A stretch of 64,000 nucleotides of DNA from Deltaproteobacteria bacterium (GCA_016704445.1 JADJAE010000018.1:1-64000), one strand, 5' to 3'; positions 51,301-61,066 are shown, counted from the first letter of the stretch. Numbers and translations: made by a program. Notes: a model not told the origin generated them from the sequence alone.

Positions 51301-54300
51301 GGGTGGTCAGCGCCGTGGCGCGGTTCTTCCTCCGTCGCACCGCGCGCAAGACCTGGAGCTACTTCGAGACCTTCGTCACCGCGGAGGACAACCACCTCCC
51401 TCCGGACAACTTCCAGGACGACCCCGTGCCCCTGGTCGCGCACCGCACGTCGCCGACCAACATGGGCCTCGCGCTGCTGGCCAACTTCGCCGCCCTCGAC
51501 CTGGGCTACCTGGGCCTCCGCGGCTGCGTCGACCGGCTGGAGCGCGCCCTCTCGACGATGGAGAAGCTCGCGCTGCACCGCGGGCACCTGCTCAACTGGT
51601 ACGACACCCGCACCCTCCGCCCGCTGCCGCCCTCGTATGTCTCGACCGTCGACAGCGGCAACCTCGCGGGGATGCTCATCGCCCTGAAGCAGGCCTGCCT
51701 GCGCGCGACGGAGCTGACCCCGGCCGCGCAGATCAGCGACGGCATCGCGGACACCCTGCGGCTCCTCGACGAGGAGATCGAGCGCGCGGGGGACCGCTCG
51801 ATGCGCCTGCTGCGGCCGCACACCGAGGCCTTCGAGCCGCTCCTCGCGAAGGCTCCTGCAGAGCCGTCCGAGCGCGAGGCGTGGCTCCGCTCGCTGCTCG
51901 CCGTCGCCGAGGGGCTGCGGCGCGAGGTGGCCGCGGCCACCAATGGCCCGAACGACCCGCGGCACCGCGAGGTGATCCGCTGGGCGGGCGCCCTCATCGC
52001 GCAGGTCGAGTCGCACCTGGAGGACGTCGCAGCCCCCTCTCCCGGCGACGCCCTGCGCGCCCGGCTGGACTCCGTCGCGGCGCGCGCCGACGCCCTCTTC
52101 GAGGCGATGGACTTCACCTTCCTCTACCACCGCGACCGGCAGCTCTTCTCCATCGGCTACGACGTCGGCGCAGAGCGCCTCGACGGGTCGTTCTACGATC
52201 TGCTGGCGAGCGAGTCGCGGCTCGGCAGCTTCGTCGCCATCGCCAAGGGCGACGTCCCTGTGAGGCACTGGTACAAGCTCGGCCGGCCGCTCACGCTGGT
52301 GGGGCACCACCGCGCGCTGCGCTCATGGACGGGCACGATGTTCGAGTACCTGATGCCGTCGCTGCTCATGCGCAGCTACCGCAACACGCTGCTCGACCAG
52401 ACCTGCCAGGTGATCGTCCAGGGCCAGGTGGCCTACGGCGAGGAGACGCACGTCCCCTGGGGCATCTCCGAGAGCGCCTACAACGCCCGCGACCTGCAGC
52501 TCAACTACCAGTACGGCCCCTTCGGCGTGCCCGGCCTCGGGATCAAGCGCGGCCTCGGCGACGACCTCGTGATCGCTCCCTACGCCACTGCGCTCGCCCT
52601 GCTGGTGAACCCCGCCGCGGCGGTAGAGAACCTCTGGCGCCTCGTCGCCGAGGGCCTCGAGGGCGACTACGGGTTCTTCGAGTCCATCGACTACACCCCG
52701 GGGCGGGTGCCCGACGGGCAGCGGGGCGCCGTCGTGCGGGCGTTCATGGCGCACCACCAGGGCATGAGCCTGCTCGCGATCGCCGAGCACCTCGGCGGAC
52801 AGATGACCGAGCGCTTTCACGCCGACCCGCGGGTCAAGGCGACCGAGCTGCTGCTGCAGGAGCGAGTGCCCCGCGAGGCGCCGATCGACCGGCAGGCCGA
52901 GGAGGAGCAGCGCGCCCCTCGCCCCGCCCAGGAGACGCCGCACGAGGAGTGGCGGGCGGCCCGCGGAGACGCCGCCCCGGAGGTGCACCTGCTCTCCAAC
53001 GGCAGCTACTCGGTCATGGTCACCTCCGCGGGGGGCGGCTACAGCCGACGCCGCGAGCTCGCCGTCACCCGCTGGCGCGAAGACCCGACGCGCGATGCGT
53101 GGGGGCAGTTCCTGTATGTGCGCGACCCCGGGAGCGGGAGGTTCTGGTCGGCGACGCACCACCCGGCCGACCACGCGACCGGGGCCATGGAGTTCTGCTT
53201 CCCCATCGACCGCGCGGAGTTTCGCCGCGTGGCCGACGGCATCGAGACCAGCCTCGTCATCACCGTCGCCACCGAGGACGACGCCGAGGTGCGCGCGCTC
53301 AAGCTCACCAACCAGTCCGACCAGGTCCGCGAGCTCGACGTCACCAGCTACCTGGAGGTCGTCCTCGCCACGGCCTCCGCCGACGCCGCCCACCAGGCCT
53401 TCGCCAAGCTCTTCGTCGAGACCGAGTTCGTCCCCGAGCACGGGGCGCTCATCGCCTCGCGCCGCCCCCGCTCGGCCGAGGAGCCGCGCACGTGGGCCGT
53501 GCACGTCTGCGCCGTCGAGGACGAGGCCGTGGGCGCGATCGAGCACGAGACCGACCGCGCCCGCTTCCTCGGCCGAGGGCGCTCGACCCGCCACCCCGCC
53601 GCCATGGAGGCGCCGCTCTCGGGCAGCACCGGCGCCGTGCTCGACCCGGTGTTCAGCCTGCGGCGGAGGGTGCGCATCGGCGCGGGCAAGTCGGCCCGGC
53701 TGCTGTTCACGACGGCGGTCGCCGACACCCGCGAGGCCGCGCTCGCGCTGGCCGAGAAGTACGCCGACCCGGTCTCCGCCAACAGGGCCCCGACGCTCGC
53801 GTGGACCCACGCGCAGTCGCAGCTGCACTACCTCGACATCGGCGCCGACGAGGCGAAGCTCTTCCTCCGGCTCGCCGCGCGCGTGCTCTATGCCGGGCGC
53901 GAGCTCCGGGCCCGGGAGGACGTCATCGCGCGCAACCGCCGGGGCCAGTCGGGCCTGTGGGCCTACGGCATCTCCGGCGACCTCCCGATCGTCCTCGTGC
54001 GGGTCGGCGGCGAGGAGCACATCGAGCTGGTGCGCGAGGCGCTGCACGCCCACGAGTACTGGCGCATCCGAGGCCTCACGGTCGACCTGGTGGTGCTCAA
54101 CGAGCACCCGCCAAGCTACCTCCAGGCCTTCCAGGATCAGCTCATGGGCATGGTGCGCTCAGGCCCGAGCGCGATCCTCGTCGACAAGCCGGGCGGCATC
54201 TTCGTGCGCCGCGCGGACATCATGCCCGTGGAGGACCAGACGCTGCTGGCCGCCGCCGCGAGGGCGATCCTGGTGGGCGCCCGCGGGACGCTCGCGGAGC

Positions 54301-56813
54301 AGGTCGACCGCAGCGTCCCGGCGCTCGCGCTGCCGCCGCCGCTGACCGTCACCCGACGCCCGCCTCCGGACGCTCCTTCTCCCGCGCTTCCGACGGAGGC
54401 GCTGCGCTTCTCCAACGCCCTCGGCGGCTTCTCCGCCGACGGCCGGGAGTATGTGATCCGCCTCGGGCCGAAGCAGTGGACGCCCGCGCCGTGGGTGAAC
54501 GTGCTCGCCAACCCCGGCTTCGGCGCCCTCGTGAGCGAGGCCGGCTCCGGGTACGAGTGGGCGGAGAACAGCCACGAGAACCGCCTCACCGAGTGGACCA
54601 ACGACCCGGTCTCGGACCCCGCCACCGGGGCGATCTACGTCCGCGACGACGAGACCGGCGCCTGCTGGACCCCGACGCCGCTGCCGATCCGCGGCCTCGC
54701 CTCCTTCGTGGTGCGCCACGGCCAGGGCTACAGCGTCTTCCAGTCGACCATCAGCGGCATCGCGCAGGAGCTGACGGTCTTCGTCGCCGCCGACGACCCG
54801 GTGAAGATCTCCCGGCTGACCCTGCGCAACACCGGCCGACTGCCCCGGCGGCTCACGGTGACCGGGTACGTCGAGTGGACCCTCGGCGTCCTGCGCCAGG
54901 GCGACGCGATGCACGTCTCGACGTCCATCGACGCCGAGAGCCGGGCCTTCTTCGCGCGCAACACCTACCCCAACGACATGGGATCGCGGCTGGCCTTCGC
55001 GGACACGTCACCGCCCTTCCGCTCCTACACGGGCGACCGTGAGGAGATGCTTGGGCTCCTCGGCGACCTCGCCCGCCCCGCGGCGCTGGGTCGCTCCGGG
55101 CTGAGCGACCGCGTCGGCGCCGGCTACGACCCCTGCGCGGCGCTCCAGGTGGAGCTCATCCTCGGCCCCGGCGAGGAGCGCGAGGTGGTGCTGGTGGTCG
55201 GCCAGGTGATCGAGGCCTCGCACGCCCGCAGCCTCCTCGCGCGCTACCGAGAGCCGGGCGCCGCGGGGCGCGAGCTCGACGCCGTGAAGCGCCGGTGGGA
55301 CGAACTCCTCGGGGCGATCGAGGTGCACACCCCCGACGAGGGGATGGACCTGCTGGTCAACCGCTGGCTCCTCTACCAGACGGTCTCGTGTCGGCTCTGG
55401 GGGCGCACCGGGCTCTACCAGTCGGGCGGGGCCTACGGCTTCCGCGACCAGCTCCAGGACGTGACGGCGCTGGTCTACGCCCGCCCGGGGCTTGCGAGGG
55501 AGCACATCCTCCGCGCCGCGGCGCGGCAGTTTCCCGAGGGGGACGCCCAGCACTGGTGGCATCCGCCCACGGGCCGCGGCGTGCGCACCCGCTTCGCCGA
55601 CGACTACCTCTGGCTGCCCTTCGTGACTGCGCACTACGTCGCGACCACGGGGGACGCCGCGGTGCTCGACGAGCCGGTGCCCTTCATCGAGGCGCGCGCG
55701 CTGGAGCCGGGCGAGGCCGAGGCCTACCTCCTGCCGACGCTCTCGGAGCAGGTCGCCTCGCTCTACGAGCACTGCACCCGAGCGCTCGATCGCAGCCTGA
55801 CGACCGGCCCTCACGGGCTCCCGCTCATCGGCTGCGGCGACTGGAACGACGGCATGAACCGCATCGGCACCGGCGGCCGGGGGGAGAGCGTGTGGATGGC
55901 GTGGTTTCTCATCGCCACCATCGAGCGCTTCGCCGTGCTGCTCGACGCCCGCCGCGACGACGAGCGCGCGGAGCGGTACCGCGCCCACGCCGCGAGCCTG
56001 AAGGCCGCCGCCGAGGAGCACGCCTGGGACGGCGACTGGTACCTCCGCGCGTTCTTCGACGACGGCACGCCGCTCGGCACCGCGAAGGCCGACGAGTGCC
56101 GCATCGACTCGCTCACCCAGAGCTGGGGGGTGATCTCCGGGGCGGCCGATCGGCAGCGGGCGACCCGGGCCCTGGCCTCCGTCGAGGAGCGCCTCATCGA
56201 CCGCGAGGCGTCGATCGTGAAGCTGCTGGCGCCTCCCTTCGACCGCACCCCCAACGACCCGGGGTACATCAAGGGCTACGTCCCTGGGGTGCGGGAGAAC
56301 GGCGGGCAGTACACGCACGCCGCGGCGTGGGTGGTGCTCGCGGAGACGATGCTCGGGCGCGGTGACCAGGCGGGCGAGCTGATGCGGCTCATCAACCCGG
56401 TGCACATCACCTCCACCTCCGCGGGGCTCGCTCGCTACCGGGTCGAGCCCTACGTCGTCGCCGCCGACCTCGCCGCGGTCGCCCCGCACGCCGGCCGAGG
56501 CGGCTGGACCTGGTACACCGGCTCCGCGAGCTGGGTGTACCGCGTGGCGCTGGAGGCCCTGCTGGGCTTCACGGTGCGCGGGTCCACGCTGAGCTTCGAC
56601 CCGTGCATCCCCGCCCGCTGGCCGGGCTTCACCCTCACCTGGCGCCGGGGAGCGACGACCTGGGAGGTGAGCGTCGAGAACCCCGACGGGGTGCAGCGGG
56701 GCGTCGCCGAGGTGACCCTAGACGGTCATCCCGCGCCCGACGGCCGCGTGGCGCTGGTCGACGACGGCGCCGTCCACCGTATCCGCGTGCGGCTCGGGGC
56801 TCCGCCCGGCTGA
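48351..56813 (+). CDS. ndvB: Cyclic beta-1,2-glucan synthase
   Basis: A 2820-residue NdvB/ChvB protein, full length. The N-terminal third has about six membrane helices and the GT84 glycosyltransferase core: ITLDADTQLP near residue 615, LSHDLLEG and RRHRWIRGDWQ near 763. The middle has the glucoamylase-like domain (HVPWGISESAYN, FESIDYTPGR, MAHHQGMSLLAI near 1465). The C-terminal third is a GH94 phosphorylase-type unit with two carbohydrate-binding-like repeats (around LSNGSYSVMVT and LSNALGGFSADG) and the catalytic Asp in GCGDWNDGMNRIG near 2495. The enzyme initiates, elongates and cyclises periplasmic beta-1,2-glucan from UDP-glucose. It may be transcribed with the sigma-54-driven gene upstream. 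Confidence 0.95.
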   Translation: MNDVAAVVTEESAAPEHLTVERLDALAVQLAQAHVGRTGRATARHGEDYIALLRANRRQLLDNYRSTLRASESGGWISPAGEWLLDNFHVITEQLREGREDLPRRFYRQLPVISEGPHAGHPRAFAIAIRLIALTDGLLDVALLVRFLNAYQTVEPLTIGELWAIPIALRHGFLDRLARIAARVDRARVEREAATTLADELALGAASGTATVAEALEHRVSRRVEPSTTMFATELALRLRDRHPALSLATAWLERRFAEQGTTLEEAIRAEHRSQAANQISVGNCITSMRTITATDWSKVFESLSVVERELRRDPSGTYPRMDFATRDRYRHVVERIGKRTGRPEHEVAERAVALALAEATRRAHVGYFLIDRGLATLEAQVGYRSPLRERLGRALVAHATLAYLGPIVLGTLCVAATFGGLALRLGASRSLAATLAALALLPASELVASLVNLAVTANRAPTLLPKLDFVDGIPAEFRTLVAVPMMLTSQEAIEEQVEALELRFLANQDPALRFALLSDFTDAATEQTPADDELVQAIRRGIERINEAHGGDRFYLLHRKRLWSEGERRFMGWERKRGKIEEFNRLLLGDEGTSFTDVVGDRAWLGGVRYMITLDADTQLPLGTAARMVATMAHPLNQARVDAATGVVVEGYGVLQPRVSVSPTSARRSRFAQVFADQEGLDPYTSAVSDVYQDLFGEGSFVGKGLYDLKVFDAVLRARLPNGTVLSHDLLEGLFTRAGLVSDIELFDDMPSHYLAASLRRHRWIRGDWQISPWLFGSPPREDGRRLPNPLSLISRWKIADNLRRSLVAPATLALLLAGWLVAPLPLVWSAAVVMLLALPILAHGASALVRRPRYSTWSAHFRRVIIDAAHSALRSAVTLLFLPHEAWVSVDAIARVTWRRFVSHRGLLEWTTAAQAERSAGRSVASAYRTMVASLAPTAAALGLVARGQTGSAVALAPLVLAWGFAPAVVAWLGQPMRDPSRVVSAVARFFLRRTARKTWSYFETFVTAEDNHLPPDNFQDDPVPLVAHRTSPTNMGLALLANFAALDLGYLGLRGCVDRLERALSTMEKLALHRGHLLNWYDTRTLRPLPPSYVSTVDSGNLAGMLIALKQACLRATELTPAAQISDGIADTLRLLDEEIERAGDRSMRLLRPHTEAFEPLLAKAPAEPSEREAWLRSLLAVAEGLRREVAAATNGPNDPRHREVIRWAGALIAQVESHLEDVAAPSPGDALRARLDSVAARADALFEAMDFTFLYHRDRQLFSIGYDVGAERLDGSFYDLLASESRLGSFVAIAKGDVPVRHWYKLGRPLTLVGHHRALRSWTGTMFEYLMPSLLMRSYRNTLLDQTCQVIVQGQVAYGEETHVPWGISESAYNARDLQLNYQYGPFGVPGLGIKRGLGDDLVIAPYATALALLVNPAAAVENLWRLVAEGLEGDYGFFESIDYTPGRVPDGQRGAVVRAFMAHHQGMSLLAIAEHLGGQMTERFHADPRVKATELLLQERVPREAPIDRQAEEEQRAPRPAQETPHEEWRAARGDAAPEVHLLSNGSYSVMVTSAGGGYSRRRELAVTRWREDPTRDAWGQFLYVRDPGSGRFWSATHHPADHATGAMEFCFPIDRAEFRRVADGIETSLVITVATEDDAEVRALKLTNQSDQVRELDVTSYLEVVLATASADAAHQAFAKLFVETEFVPEHGALIASRRPRSAEEPRTWAVHVCAVEDEAVGAIEHETDRARFLGRGRSTRHPAAMEAPLSGSTGAVLDPVFSLRRRVRIGAGKSARLLFTTAVADTREAALALAEKYADPVSANRAPTLAWTHAQSQLHYLDIGADEAKLFLRLAARVLYAGRELRAREDVIARNRRGQSGLWAYGISGDLPIVLVRVGGEEHIELVREALHAHEYWRIRGLTVDLVVLNEHPPSYLQAFQDQLMGMVRSGPSAILVDKPGGIFVRRADIMPVEDQTLLAAAARAILVGARGTLAEQVDRSVPALALPPPLTVTRRPPPDAPSPALPTEALRFSNALGGFSADGREYVIRLGPKQWTPAPWVNVLANPGFGALVSEAGSGYEWAENSHENRLTEWTNDPVSDPATGAIYVRDDETGACWTPTPLPIRGLASFVVRHGQGYSVFQSTISGIAQELTVFVAADDPVKISRLTLRNTGRLPRRLTVTGYVEWTLGVLRQGDAMHVSTSIDAESRAFFARNTYPNDMGSRLAFADTSPPFRSYTGDREEMLGLLGDLARPAALGRSGLSDRVGAGYDPCAALQVELILGPGEEREVVLVVGQVIEASHARSLLARYREPGAAGRELDAVKRRWDELLGAIEVHTPDEGMDLLVNRWLLYQTVSCRLWGRTGLYQSGGAYGFRDQLQDVTALVYARPGLAREHILRAAARQFPEGDAQHWWHPPTGRGVRTRFADDYLWLPFVTAHYVATTGDAAVLDEPVPFIEARALEPGEAEAYLLPTLSEQVASLYEHCTRALDRSLTTGPHGLPLIGCGDWNDGMNRIGTGGRGESVWMAWFLIATIERFAVLLDARRDDERAERYRAHAASLKAAAEEHAWDGDWYLRAFFDDGTPLGTAKADECRIDSLTQSWGVISGAADRQRATRALASVEERLIDREASIVKLLAPPFDRTPNDPGYIKGYVPGVRENGGQYTHAAAWVVLAETMLGRGDQAGELMRLINPVHITSTSAGLARYRVEPYVVAADLAAVAPHAGRGGWTWYTGSASWVYRVALEALLGFTVRGSTLSFDPCIPARWPGFTLTWRRGATTWEVSVENPDGVQRGVAEVTLDGHPAPDGRVALVDDGAVHRIRVRLGAPPG

Positions 56814-56869
56814 TTCCGCCAACGCTGGATTCGCGGGATGGCGCGGTGATACGGTCCCCGGCCAAGGTG

Positions 56870-58105
56870 ATGGCCCTGACCCCTCGACGACGGTCCTGTT
56901 GGATGTACGCGGCCGCGCTGGCGCTTTCGGGAGCGACGGCCTCGGCCGACCCGATGGACCTCTCGCTCAACCGCCTCAGCTATTACAACAATACCCCGTG
57001 GAGTAATGGCGGGGTGCGCTACGAGCCCTCTCGCTGGGCCTTCCGCGGGGGCTGCGGCACCGCAGGCACCGCCGGGGCCGACGGCCAGGCCTACGCGCAG
57101 TGCTTCCCCGACAACCAGCTCTGGGCCAACCTGGTCAACGAGCTCGGCGCCGCGCTCGCCCCCTCGCTCGCCGCGCCCGCGATGACCCTGGGCACCTCCG
57201 GGCTCTACGTGGGCTACGAGCTCTCCGTCACCAACCTCCAGCGCACCGGCGAGCACTGGCGCCGCGGCACCGAGGGGTCCGCCTCGTCCAACGTCAACAG
57301 CGACACCAACACCCGCCGTGACAACGGCGACAGCGCGGGCGTCGTCTCTCGCATCCACGTCCGCAAGGGCCTCCCCTTCGGCTTCGAGCTCGGCACGCAG
57401 GTGAGCCACCTGCACTCCAGCGGCATCTGGGCCATCGGGCTCGACCTCCGCTGGGCCCTCTTCGAGGGCTACCACCGCGGCCTCGGCTGGCTGCCCGACC
57501 TCGCCGTGCGCGGGTCGGTCAACACCCTCGCGGGCCAGTCGCAGATGACCCTCACCGTCGTGGGCATCGACGCGGTGGTCTCCAAGCGCTTCGCCCTCGG
57601 CGGGCACGCGCGGCTCAGCCCCTACGTCGGCGCGCAGGGGATGTTCATCTTCGGCGACTCCGGGGTCATCGACCTCACCCCCTCGCGCAGCGCCCAGTCC
57701 GAGTGCCCGCGCCCGCAGACCCGCTACGTGGCCGACACCCGCACCGGCGCCGATCGCTCGCCCTCGGGCCTGGTGGGCCAGGTCATCTGCAACGGCGGCG
57801 GGACGCTCCCCACCCCTACGCTCCCGGGCGACCTCAACGACACGCGCAACAGCGCCGTCTTCCAGCCGATGCGTATCCTTCGCACCCGCGGTTTCCTCGG
57901 GCTGCAGTTTCAGTGGGAGATCCTGATGGTCACGGCGGAGTTCTCCGTCGACCTCGGCGACCCGTCCTTCACCAGCACCCCACCGACGGACGCCGGCCGC
58001 CCGGTGACCACCAACGTCGCCGGAGCGCCCTCGCGCACGCCCATCACGCTCGACAACTACACGCAGTGGACCACCACCGTGGGCGTCGGGCTGGCCTTCC
58101 GCTGA
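56870..58105 (+). CDS. Exported outer-membrane protein, unknown
   Basis: A 411-residue exported protein with a signal peptide (RRRSCWMYAAALALSGATASA) and an outer-membrane beta-barrel-like body (LGTSGLYVGYELSVTNLQ, GFELGTQVSHLHSSGIWAIGLDLRWALFEG, LSPYVGAQGMFIFGDSG, FLGLQFQWEILMVTAEFSVDL) ending in TTTVGVGLAFR, an aromatic-plus-basic end seen in barrels. ATG at 56870 lies 56 bases after the glucan synthase stop. Possibly related to glucan export, but only by position. It contains an ATAC-N8-GTAA site at 56991-57006. Confidence 0.7.
   Translation: MALTPRRRSCWMYAAALALSGATASADPMDLSLNRLSYYNNTPWSNGGVRYEPSRWAFRGGCGTAGTAGADGQAYAQCFPDNQLWANLVNELGAALAPSLAAPAMTLGTSGLYVGYELSVTNLQRTGEHWRRGTEGSASSNVNSDTNTRRDNGDSAGVVSRIHVRKGLPFGFELGTQVSHLHSSGIWAIGLDLRWALFEGYHRGLGWLPDLAVRGSVNTLAGQSQMTLTVVGIDAVVSKRFALGGHARLSPYVGAQGMFIFGDSGVIDLTPSRSAQSECPRPQTRYVADTRTGADRSPSGLVGQVICNGGGTLPTPTLPGDLNDTRNSAVFQPMRILRTRGFLGLQFQWEILMVTAEFSVDLGDPSFTSTPPTDAGRPVTTNVAGAPSRTPITLDNYTQWTTTVGVGLAFR
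56991..57006. repeat. Dispersed palindrome ATAC-N8-GTAA, in 56870 gene
   Basis: One outer base differs; encodes NNTPWSNG. Confidence 0.7.
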
Positions 58106-58194
58106 CCGATCCGATCCACCGGGCGGGCGCTCGATTTCGTCCTCCCGTCGCATCACAACACTCCCCCTCATCACTGTTCTACAGGAGCATCGCA

Positions 58195-58527
58195 ATGGAC
58201 GATTCGACCCGGCAGCGCATCGCGGACCTCGTCAACGGCAACAAGGTCGTGCTGTTCATGAAGGGCACCCGGCACTTCCCCCAGTGCGGCTTCTCCGGAG
58301 CCGTGGTGCAGGCGCTCAACGCCAACAAGGCCACCTACGAGACGGTCAACGTGCTCGCCGACCCGGCGATTCGCGAGGGCATCAAGGAGTACGCGAGCTG
58401 GCCCACCATCCCGCAGCTCTACATCGGCGGGGAGTTCGTCGGCGGGGCAGACATCGTCCGCGAGCTGCATTCCCGGGGCGAACTCGCGACCCTGCTCGCG
58501 AAGGCCTCGGCCACGCAGAGCTCGTAG
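58195..58527 (+). CDS. grxD: Monothiol glutaredoxin, Grx4 (CGFS) family
   Basis: A 110-residue CGFS glutaredoxin. The active site is in FMKGTRHFPQCGFSGAVVQAL with one Cys and FS after it; WPTIPQLYIGGEFVGGADIVRELHSRGEL is the glutathione-binding part. Such proteins carry [2Fe-2S] clusters and take part in Fe-S transfer. AGGAG at 58182-58186 gives a well-placed ribosome-binding site. Confidence 0.96.
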   Translation: MDDSTRQRIADLVNGNKVVLFMKGTRHFPQCGFSGAVVQALNANKATYETVNVLADPAIREGIKEYASWPTIPQLYIGGEFVGGADIVRELHSRGELATLLAKASATQSS

Positions 58528-58585
58528 TCACGAGGCGCTCCCACCGCGGCGCCGATCTGCTCTAGACTCCGCGGCCCTACACCAC

Positions 58586-61066
58586 ATGAGCCAAGCATCG
58601 CCTTCGCCCCTTCGCGCGCGCCTCGCGGATCACGCCCTGCTCGCGTACCTCTCCCCCCTCTTCGCCGGGCGGCGCATCGCCGTGGTCGGGACGTCCTCGG
58701 GTGACGTCGCGCACCGCGCCCGCGCGCTGGGCGCCCACACCGTGATCTCCTTCGGCGGCGTCGCCGAGGACATCGCCGTGCGGGCCCTCACCCCGGGCGC
58801 CATCGCGGCCTTCCACGGCAAGCTCGACGTCATCGTGGTGCCCGACGCCACCGCCGTGCCCTCGCTGGTGGCGGTGCTCGACGAGGCGCGCCGGGCGCTC
58901 GGCTCCGACGGCATCCTGGTGGTGGGCGCCGAGCCCGAAGACGCCCCGGTGCCGATGGAGGTCTCCGGGCGCTCGTCGCCGGTGGGCTTCGCGCAGCTCC
59001 ACGAGCTCTGCGCGGCGCGCTTCGGCGAGGTGCGCATGGTGGGGCGCGGCCCCTTCGTGGGCTACACGCTGGCGACGCTCGACGAGGCGGCGGAGGGGGT
59101 CGCGCTCGACACGCGGCTGGTCGACGGAGACCCGCCGAAGCCCGAGGCCTTCATCGCCGTGGCCTCCGACAGCGCGGTGGCGCTCGAGGCCCTGGCGGTG
59201 GTGCAGGTCGCCCCGGAGGTGCTCCACACGCTGCGCGCCGCGGCGCGCGGTGACCTCGAGGCGAAGGTCGCCGAGCGCGACCAGAAGCTGAAGGACGTCG
59301 AGCAGGCGAGCGCCGAGCGCTGGGTGAAGCTCCAGCGCCTCGAGCACGGGCTGAAGGAGCTCGAGGACGAGCACCGCAAGGCCCGCGACAAGGCCGTGCG
59401 GCTGCAGAAGGAGCTGGAGGACGAGCGCAAGCTGCGCCAGCGCATCGAGCTCGACGCGCAGATGACCCGCCGCGCGCCGGAGCTGCCCAAGGGGCCCGAC
59501 CTGCAGCCCGAGCTCGACCGGGTGAAGTCCTCGCTGGCGGGCACCGAGGCGCGCGCGGCCTCGCTGGCGGCCGACCTCGCAGCGGCGCAGGCGCGGGTGA
59601 CCGCGGCGGAGGGCGCACTCGAGGAGTCCAGGGCCAGGGTGAAGGCCCTCGGCGCCGACGTGATGAACGTCGAGGCCGCGCTCGACGCGGCGCTCAAGCG
59701 CGAGGGCGACCTGCAGCGCGAGCTCGACGAGACGCAGGCGGCGGAGTCCGAGCTTCGAGAGCAGCTCGACGAGCTGGCCGCGCGACCCGAGCCCGCGCCG
59801 GTGGTCATCCGCGAGCCCGCGCCGGTGGTCATCCGCGAGCCTGCGCCGGCGGTGAAGTCCGACGGGCCGACGAGGGCGGAGTACGCGGCGCTGCAGACGG
59901 CGCTGGAGGGTGAGCGCGCGGCGAGGGCGCAGGCGGAGGCGGAGTTCCAGCGGGCGGAGACGCTGCTGGCCGAGCGGGCGACGGAGCTGCAGCGGGCCGA
60001 GGGGCTCCACCGGCTCGCGGTCGAGGCCGCGCGGGAGCTCTCGCTGACGGTGCAGCGCGGGGGACTGCCGGCCGAGGAGCTGGCGTCGCTGCGGGCGGGC
60101 CTGAGCGAGGCGCACCGGGCGCGGGCGCGAACAGCCGACGAGCGCGACGCGCTGGAGGCGCAGCTCCTGGCGGTGGCGGGCGAGGCGCAGCAGCTACGGT
60201 GGAAGCTGGCCGAGGCCGCGGCGGCGAGCGTCCCTCCGATGGAGGCGGAGTCCCCGGAGCTGGCGGAGTGGGAGGTGAAGGAGGCCCGCTACGAGGGCAT
60301 GCTCCGCGGGCTCTCGGCGCGGGTGCGGGAGTGCGAGGCGCAGCTCGTCGACCTCGATCGGGCGCTGGCCGAGGAGCGCGCCGGGCGCGAGCACGACCGG
60401 GCGCTGCTGTTCGACGCGCGCAACGAGGTGTCGCGGCTCTACGCGCTCAACGTGAGCCTGGAGGGCCGCATCCTGCAGCGCGGCGTGGAGCTCGAGGGCG
60501 CGCGCACGGGCTTCCAGCGCCGGGTGGCGGAGCTCGAGCTGGAGGTCGAGCGGCTGGTGCAGGCGCTCTCCGTGTCGGGCACGCAGGCGACGCAGGAGCT
60601 CAGCGCCTCGCTGACGGCGCGCGCCAACGCGCACGACCTGCAGGTGGCCGAGGCGCAGGGACTGCGGATGCGGCTCGATGAAGCCGAGCGCTCGCTCTCG
60701 ATGCCCCGCGCGGCGGTGGCGGCGGCGGTCGACACCTCGGCCCTGGAGGCCGAGGTCGCGAGCCTCAAGCGCGAGCTCTCGGAGGCCGAGGAGGGCGCCG
60801 AGGAGCTTCAGGGGGTGCAGTTCAGGCTGGAGCGGGCGATGCGCGACCTGGAGGCGACGGCGCGGCGGCTGGCGGAGACCGAGGAGACCCTCGGCCACGC
60901 CCGCTCCGAGGCCGTGGTGCTGCGGGCCCGCGGCGGCCGCGAGGAGTCCCTGCGCGGCGCCGTCGAGGGGGCGCGCCGGGGCATCTCGGGCCTGCTCGCG
61001 GACGGCCGCGGCGCCCTGCTGGCGCCTGAGCTCATGGGCATCCTGCGGGCGCTCGAAGTGGACTGA
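58586..61066 (+). CDS. Rossmann-head long coiled-coil protein
   Basis: An 826-residue protein in two parts. Residues 1-210 form a compact alpha/beta head with GRRIAVVGTSSGDVAHRARALGAHTVISFGG and KLDVIVVPDATAVPSLVAVLDEARRALGSDGILVVGA, the layout of a degenerate SAM-methyltransferase-like Rossmann domain. Residues about 220-820 are almost continuous Ala/Glu/Arg coiled coil, interrupted by a Pro-rich EPAPVVIR tandem (near residues 405-425) and an MEAESPELAEWE stretch. There is no signal peptide. The fused head-coil plan recalls myxobacterial AglZ/FrzS-like proteins, but the head here is not a receiver. Its stop overlaps the next start by one base (TGATG). Confidence 0.8.
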   Translation: MSQASPSPLRARLADHALLAYLSPLFAGRRIAVVGTSSGDVAHRARALGAHTVISFGGVAEDIAVRALTPGAIAAFHGKLDVIVVPDATAVPSLVAVLDEARRALGSDGILVVGAEPEDAPVPMEVSGRSSPVGFAQLHELCAARFGEVRMVGRGPFVGYTLATLDEAAEGVALDTRLVDGDPPKPEAFIAVASDSAVALEALAVVQVAPEVLHTLRAAARGDLEAKVAERDQKLKDVEQASAERWVKLQRLEHGLKELEDEHRKARDKAVRLQKELEDERKLRQRIELDAQMTRRAPELPKGPDLQPELDRVKSSLAGTEARAASLAADLAAAQARVTAAEGALEESRARVKALGADVMNVEAALDAALKREGDLQRELDETQAAESELREQLDELAARPEPAPVVIREPAPVVIREPAPAVKSDGPTRAEYAALQTALEGERAARAQAEAEFQRAETLLAERATELQRAEGLHRLAVEAARELSLTVQRGGLPAEELASLRAGLSEAHRARARTADERDALEAQLLAVAGEAQQLRWKLAEAAAASVPPMEAESPELAEWEVKEARYEGMLRGLSARVRECEAQLVDLDRALAEERAGREHDRALLFDARNEVSRLYALNVSLEGRILQRGVELEGARTGFQRRVAELELEVERLVQALSVSGTQATQELSASLTARANAHDLQVAEAQGLRMRLDEAERSLSMPRAAVAAAVDTSALEAEVASLKRELSEAEEGAEELQGVQFRLERAMRDLEATARRLAETEETLGHARSEAVVLRARGGREESLRGAVEGARRGISGLLADGRGALLAPELMGILRALEVD
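59788..59850 (+). repeat. 24-base tandem repeat in the coiled-coil gene
   Basis: Two exact and one diverged copy of a 24-base unit encode EPAPVVIR, a likely hinge. Confidence 0.75.

Noticed and set aside
48834..52310. A 1158-residue minus-strand frame inside the glucan synthase gene
   Set aside because: Antisense shadow; the plus strand has all the conserved motifs.
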